Below, one piece after another: positions 12,757 to 13,635 of a DNA stretch of 13,635 nucleotides (its first letter is position 1; every line of letters starts with the position of its first letter). This stretch comes from Clostridia bacterium (GTDB taxonomy: Bacteria; Bacillota; Clostridia; Oscillospirales; CAG-272): contig JAFTMF010000150.1 of assembly GCA_017452565.1 (NCBI GenBank), positions 1 to 13,635 on the forward strand, in the 5' to 3' direction. The notes under the pieces are model-generated. The model saw only the letters and a program-made list of their open reading frames with translations. It was not told where the DNA came from and did no database searches. Made by a program: the position numbers and the translations under genes.

Positions 12757-13521
12757 TTAGAGAATGGAGTCGGGATAGATGACCCGATTGAGATAAAGTC
12801 CCTGAGGAGGGAGAGTGGGGCCGGATTTCTTTCGATCCAGCGAGGCGAGGATGGCGGGGATCTCCTCAGAGGCGATCTTTCCCTTGCCTACTTCTGTCAG
12901 AGTACCTGCGATGATCCGCACCATATTGTAGAGAAATCCGTCAGCCGCTACCCGGACGATCACCAGATCGCCTTCTCTTCTCACGTCGCAGTAGAAGATT
13001 TCCCGTACGGTGGAGGTAACCACCGATCCTTGTGCCATCAAGGCGGCAAAATCGTGGCGTCCTACCAGATGGCGGGCGGCCGCATCCATAGCGTCCACGT
13101 CCAGCGTGACGGGGCAATGCCATGCCCGATCGGCGTGAAAGGGGTGCAGGATGGGAGCGTTGTAGATACAGTATTCGTATTCCTTGTGGTGGGTCATATA
13201 GCGAGGATGGAAGTCATCGCTCACCGCTCTTGCCGAGAGGATAGCGATATCCGAGGGCAGATGCTGGCGAAGTGCCAGCGGGATCTTCTCGGGAGGCAGG
13301 GTAGAGCGAAGCTCTCCCTCTGCCGCTTCCATCGTGCAGAAGAATTGTTTGGCGTGTACCCCCGCATCGGTGCGGGAACAGCCCGTGATTTTCAGTTTTT
13401 GACCGTAGAAGCCCTCCAGCGCTCCCTGCAAAACTCGCTGAATGGTGAGCGCCTCATTGTTCTGAGTCTGATAGCCGTGGTATCGGCTACCCATATATGC
13501 AATATCCAGGAGTATATTCAT
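12757..13521 (-). CDS. truA: tRNA pseudouridine(38-40) synthase TruA
   Basis: 254 residues, typical for TruA. The enzyme isomerises uridines 38-40 in the tRNA anticodon arm to pseudouridine. The catalytic motif SRTDAGVHA is intact, with the nucleophile Asp52. Other family landmarks are the N-terminal AYMGSRYHGYQTQ, DFHPRYMTHHKEYEY (about 102-116), the GRHDFAALM segment, FLYNMVRIIAGTLTEVGKGK and the C-terminal PPQGLYL. A GAGGT box lies 5 nt before the ATG. It is the first gene seen of the truA, DUF5711-like, cvpA-like series; an upstream gene may lie beyond the window. It is a housekeeping gene with no odd features in the protein, but its leader is unusually structured. Confidence 0.96.
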   Translation of the reverse strand: MNILLDIAYMGSRYHGYQTQNNEALTIQRVLQGALEGFYGQKLKITGCSRTDAGVHAKQFFCTMEAAEGELRSTLPPEKIPLALRQHLPSDIAILSARAVSDDFHPRYMTHHKEYEYCIYNAPILHPFHADRAWHCPVTLDVDAMDAAARHLVGRHDFAALMAQGSVVTSTVREIFYCDVRREGDLVIVRVAADGFLYNMVRIIAGTLTEVGKGKIASEEIPAILASLDRKKSGPTLPPQGLYLNRVIYPDSIL

Positions 13522-13526
13522 GAGTT

Positions 13527-13618
13527 ACCTCAGAACCCTTCTTGAATAAAACTTGTAATTCGGCTTTGCCGAATTACGTGGGAGTTTGCCTGCGGCAAAC
13601 TCTGAGGTTCCGAACCTC
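13527..13618 (-). promoter_or_regulatory. Hairpin cluster upstream of truA with a possible ribosome-site switch
   Basis: Three hairpins follow one another: GTAATTCGGC/GCCGAATTAC (13555-13564 with 13568-13577), GAGTTTGCC/GGCAAACTC (13582-13590 with 13594-13602) and GAGGTT/AACCTC (13604-13609 with 13613-13618), each with a 3-nt loop. In addition 13527-13534, which holds the truA ribosome binding site, is exactly complementary to 13601-13608, which overlaps the third hairpin. The two pairings exclude each other. Either this is a translational control leader or it is an intergenic hairpin repeat sited by chance. The remaining bases to 13635 show no gene. Confidence 0.45.
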
Positions 13619-13635
13619 CCAAGAACTTTTCTTAG

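Overview
The window reads as a chromosomal stretch of a Gram-positive Clostridia member, most likely an Oscillospiraceae/Ruminococcaceae-type gut bacterium. This is inferred from gene content: a cohesin protein beside a dockerin protein, bacterial Ig-like group 3 and BspA-type modules, a zinc-finger Clp ATPase, a DUF5711-like protein next to CvpA, AGGAG-type ribosome binding sites, and TAA as the stop of all eight uninterrupted genes. One gene lies on the + strand at the left edge; everything else is on the - strand. No rRNA, tRNA, CRISPR array, transposase or phage structural gene was seen.

Layout, left to right. (1) 1-938 (+): 3' part of an M28 zinc aminopeptidase with two membrane helices inserted in its catalytic core. 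(2) 951-990: a perfect hairpin that can terminate transcription from both sides. (3) 990-5054 (-): a two-gene unit. The upstream gene encodes a secreted GH24 lysozyme with SH3b, LRR, three Ig-like domains and a C-terminal dockerin. The downstream gene encodes a membrane-anchored cohesin protein with a long cytosolic tail. A near-consensus promoter at 5134-5162 drives the unit, and an 11-bp inverted repeat is centred on its -10 box. (4) 5315-8125 (-): an intact 936-residue P-type ATPase homologue in which every recognised catalytic motif has been replaced, i.e. a pseudo-ATPase. (5) 8234-10540 (-): a ClpE-like unfoldase gene split by one in-frame amber codon. (6) 10691-13521 (-): truA, a DUF5711-like membrane protein and a CvpA-family protein in an apparent operon. 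The leader upstream of truA is rich in hairpins.

How the parts may work together. The lysozyme dockerin and the neighbouring cohesin form a candidate minimal system for holding a cell-wall hydrolase or scavenging enzyme at the cell surface. The cohesin carrier crosses the membrane and has a 114-residue cytosolic tail (acidic Pro/Glu/Thr repeats ending in eight lysines), so it could also act inside the cell. The pseudo-ATPase keeps its ten-helix architecture without the phosphorylation chemistry, which suggests a scaffold, sensor or binding role.

The three best leads are the dead P-type ATPase, the cohesin-dockerin pair and the amber codon in the Clp gene. Functions are assigned from motifs read by eye; no database search was run.
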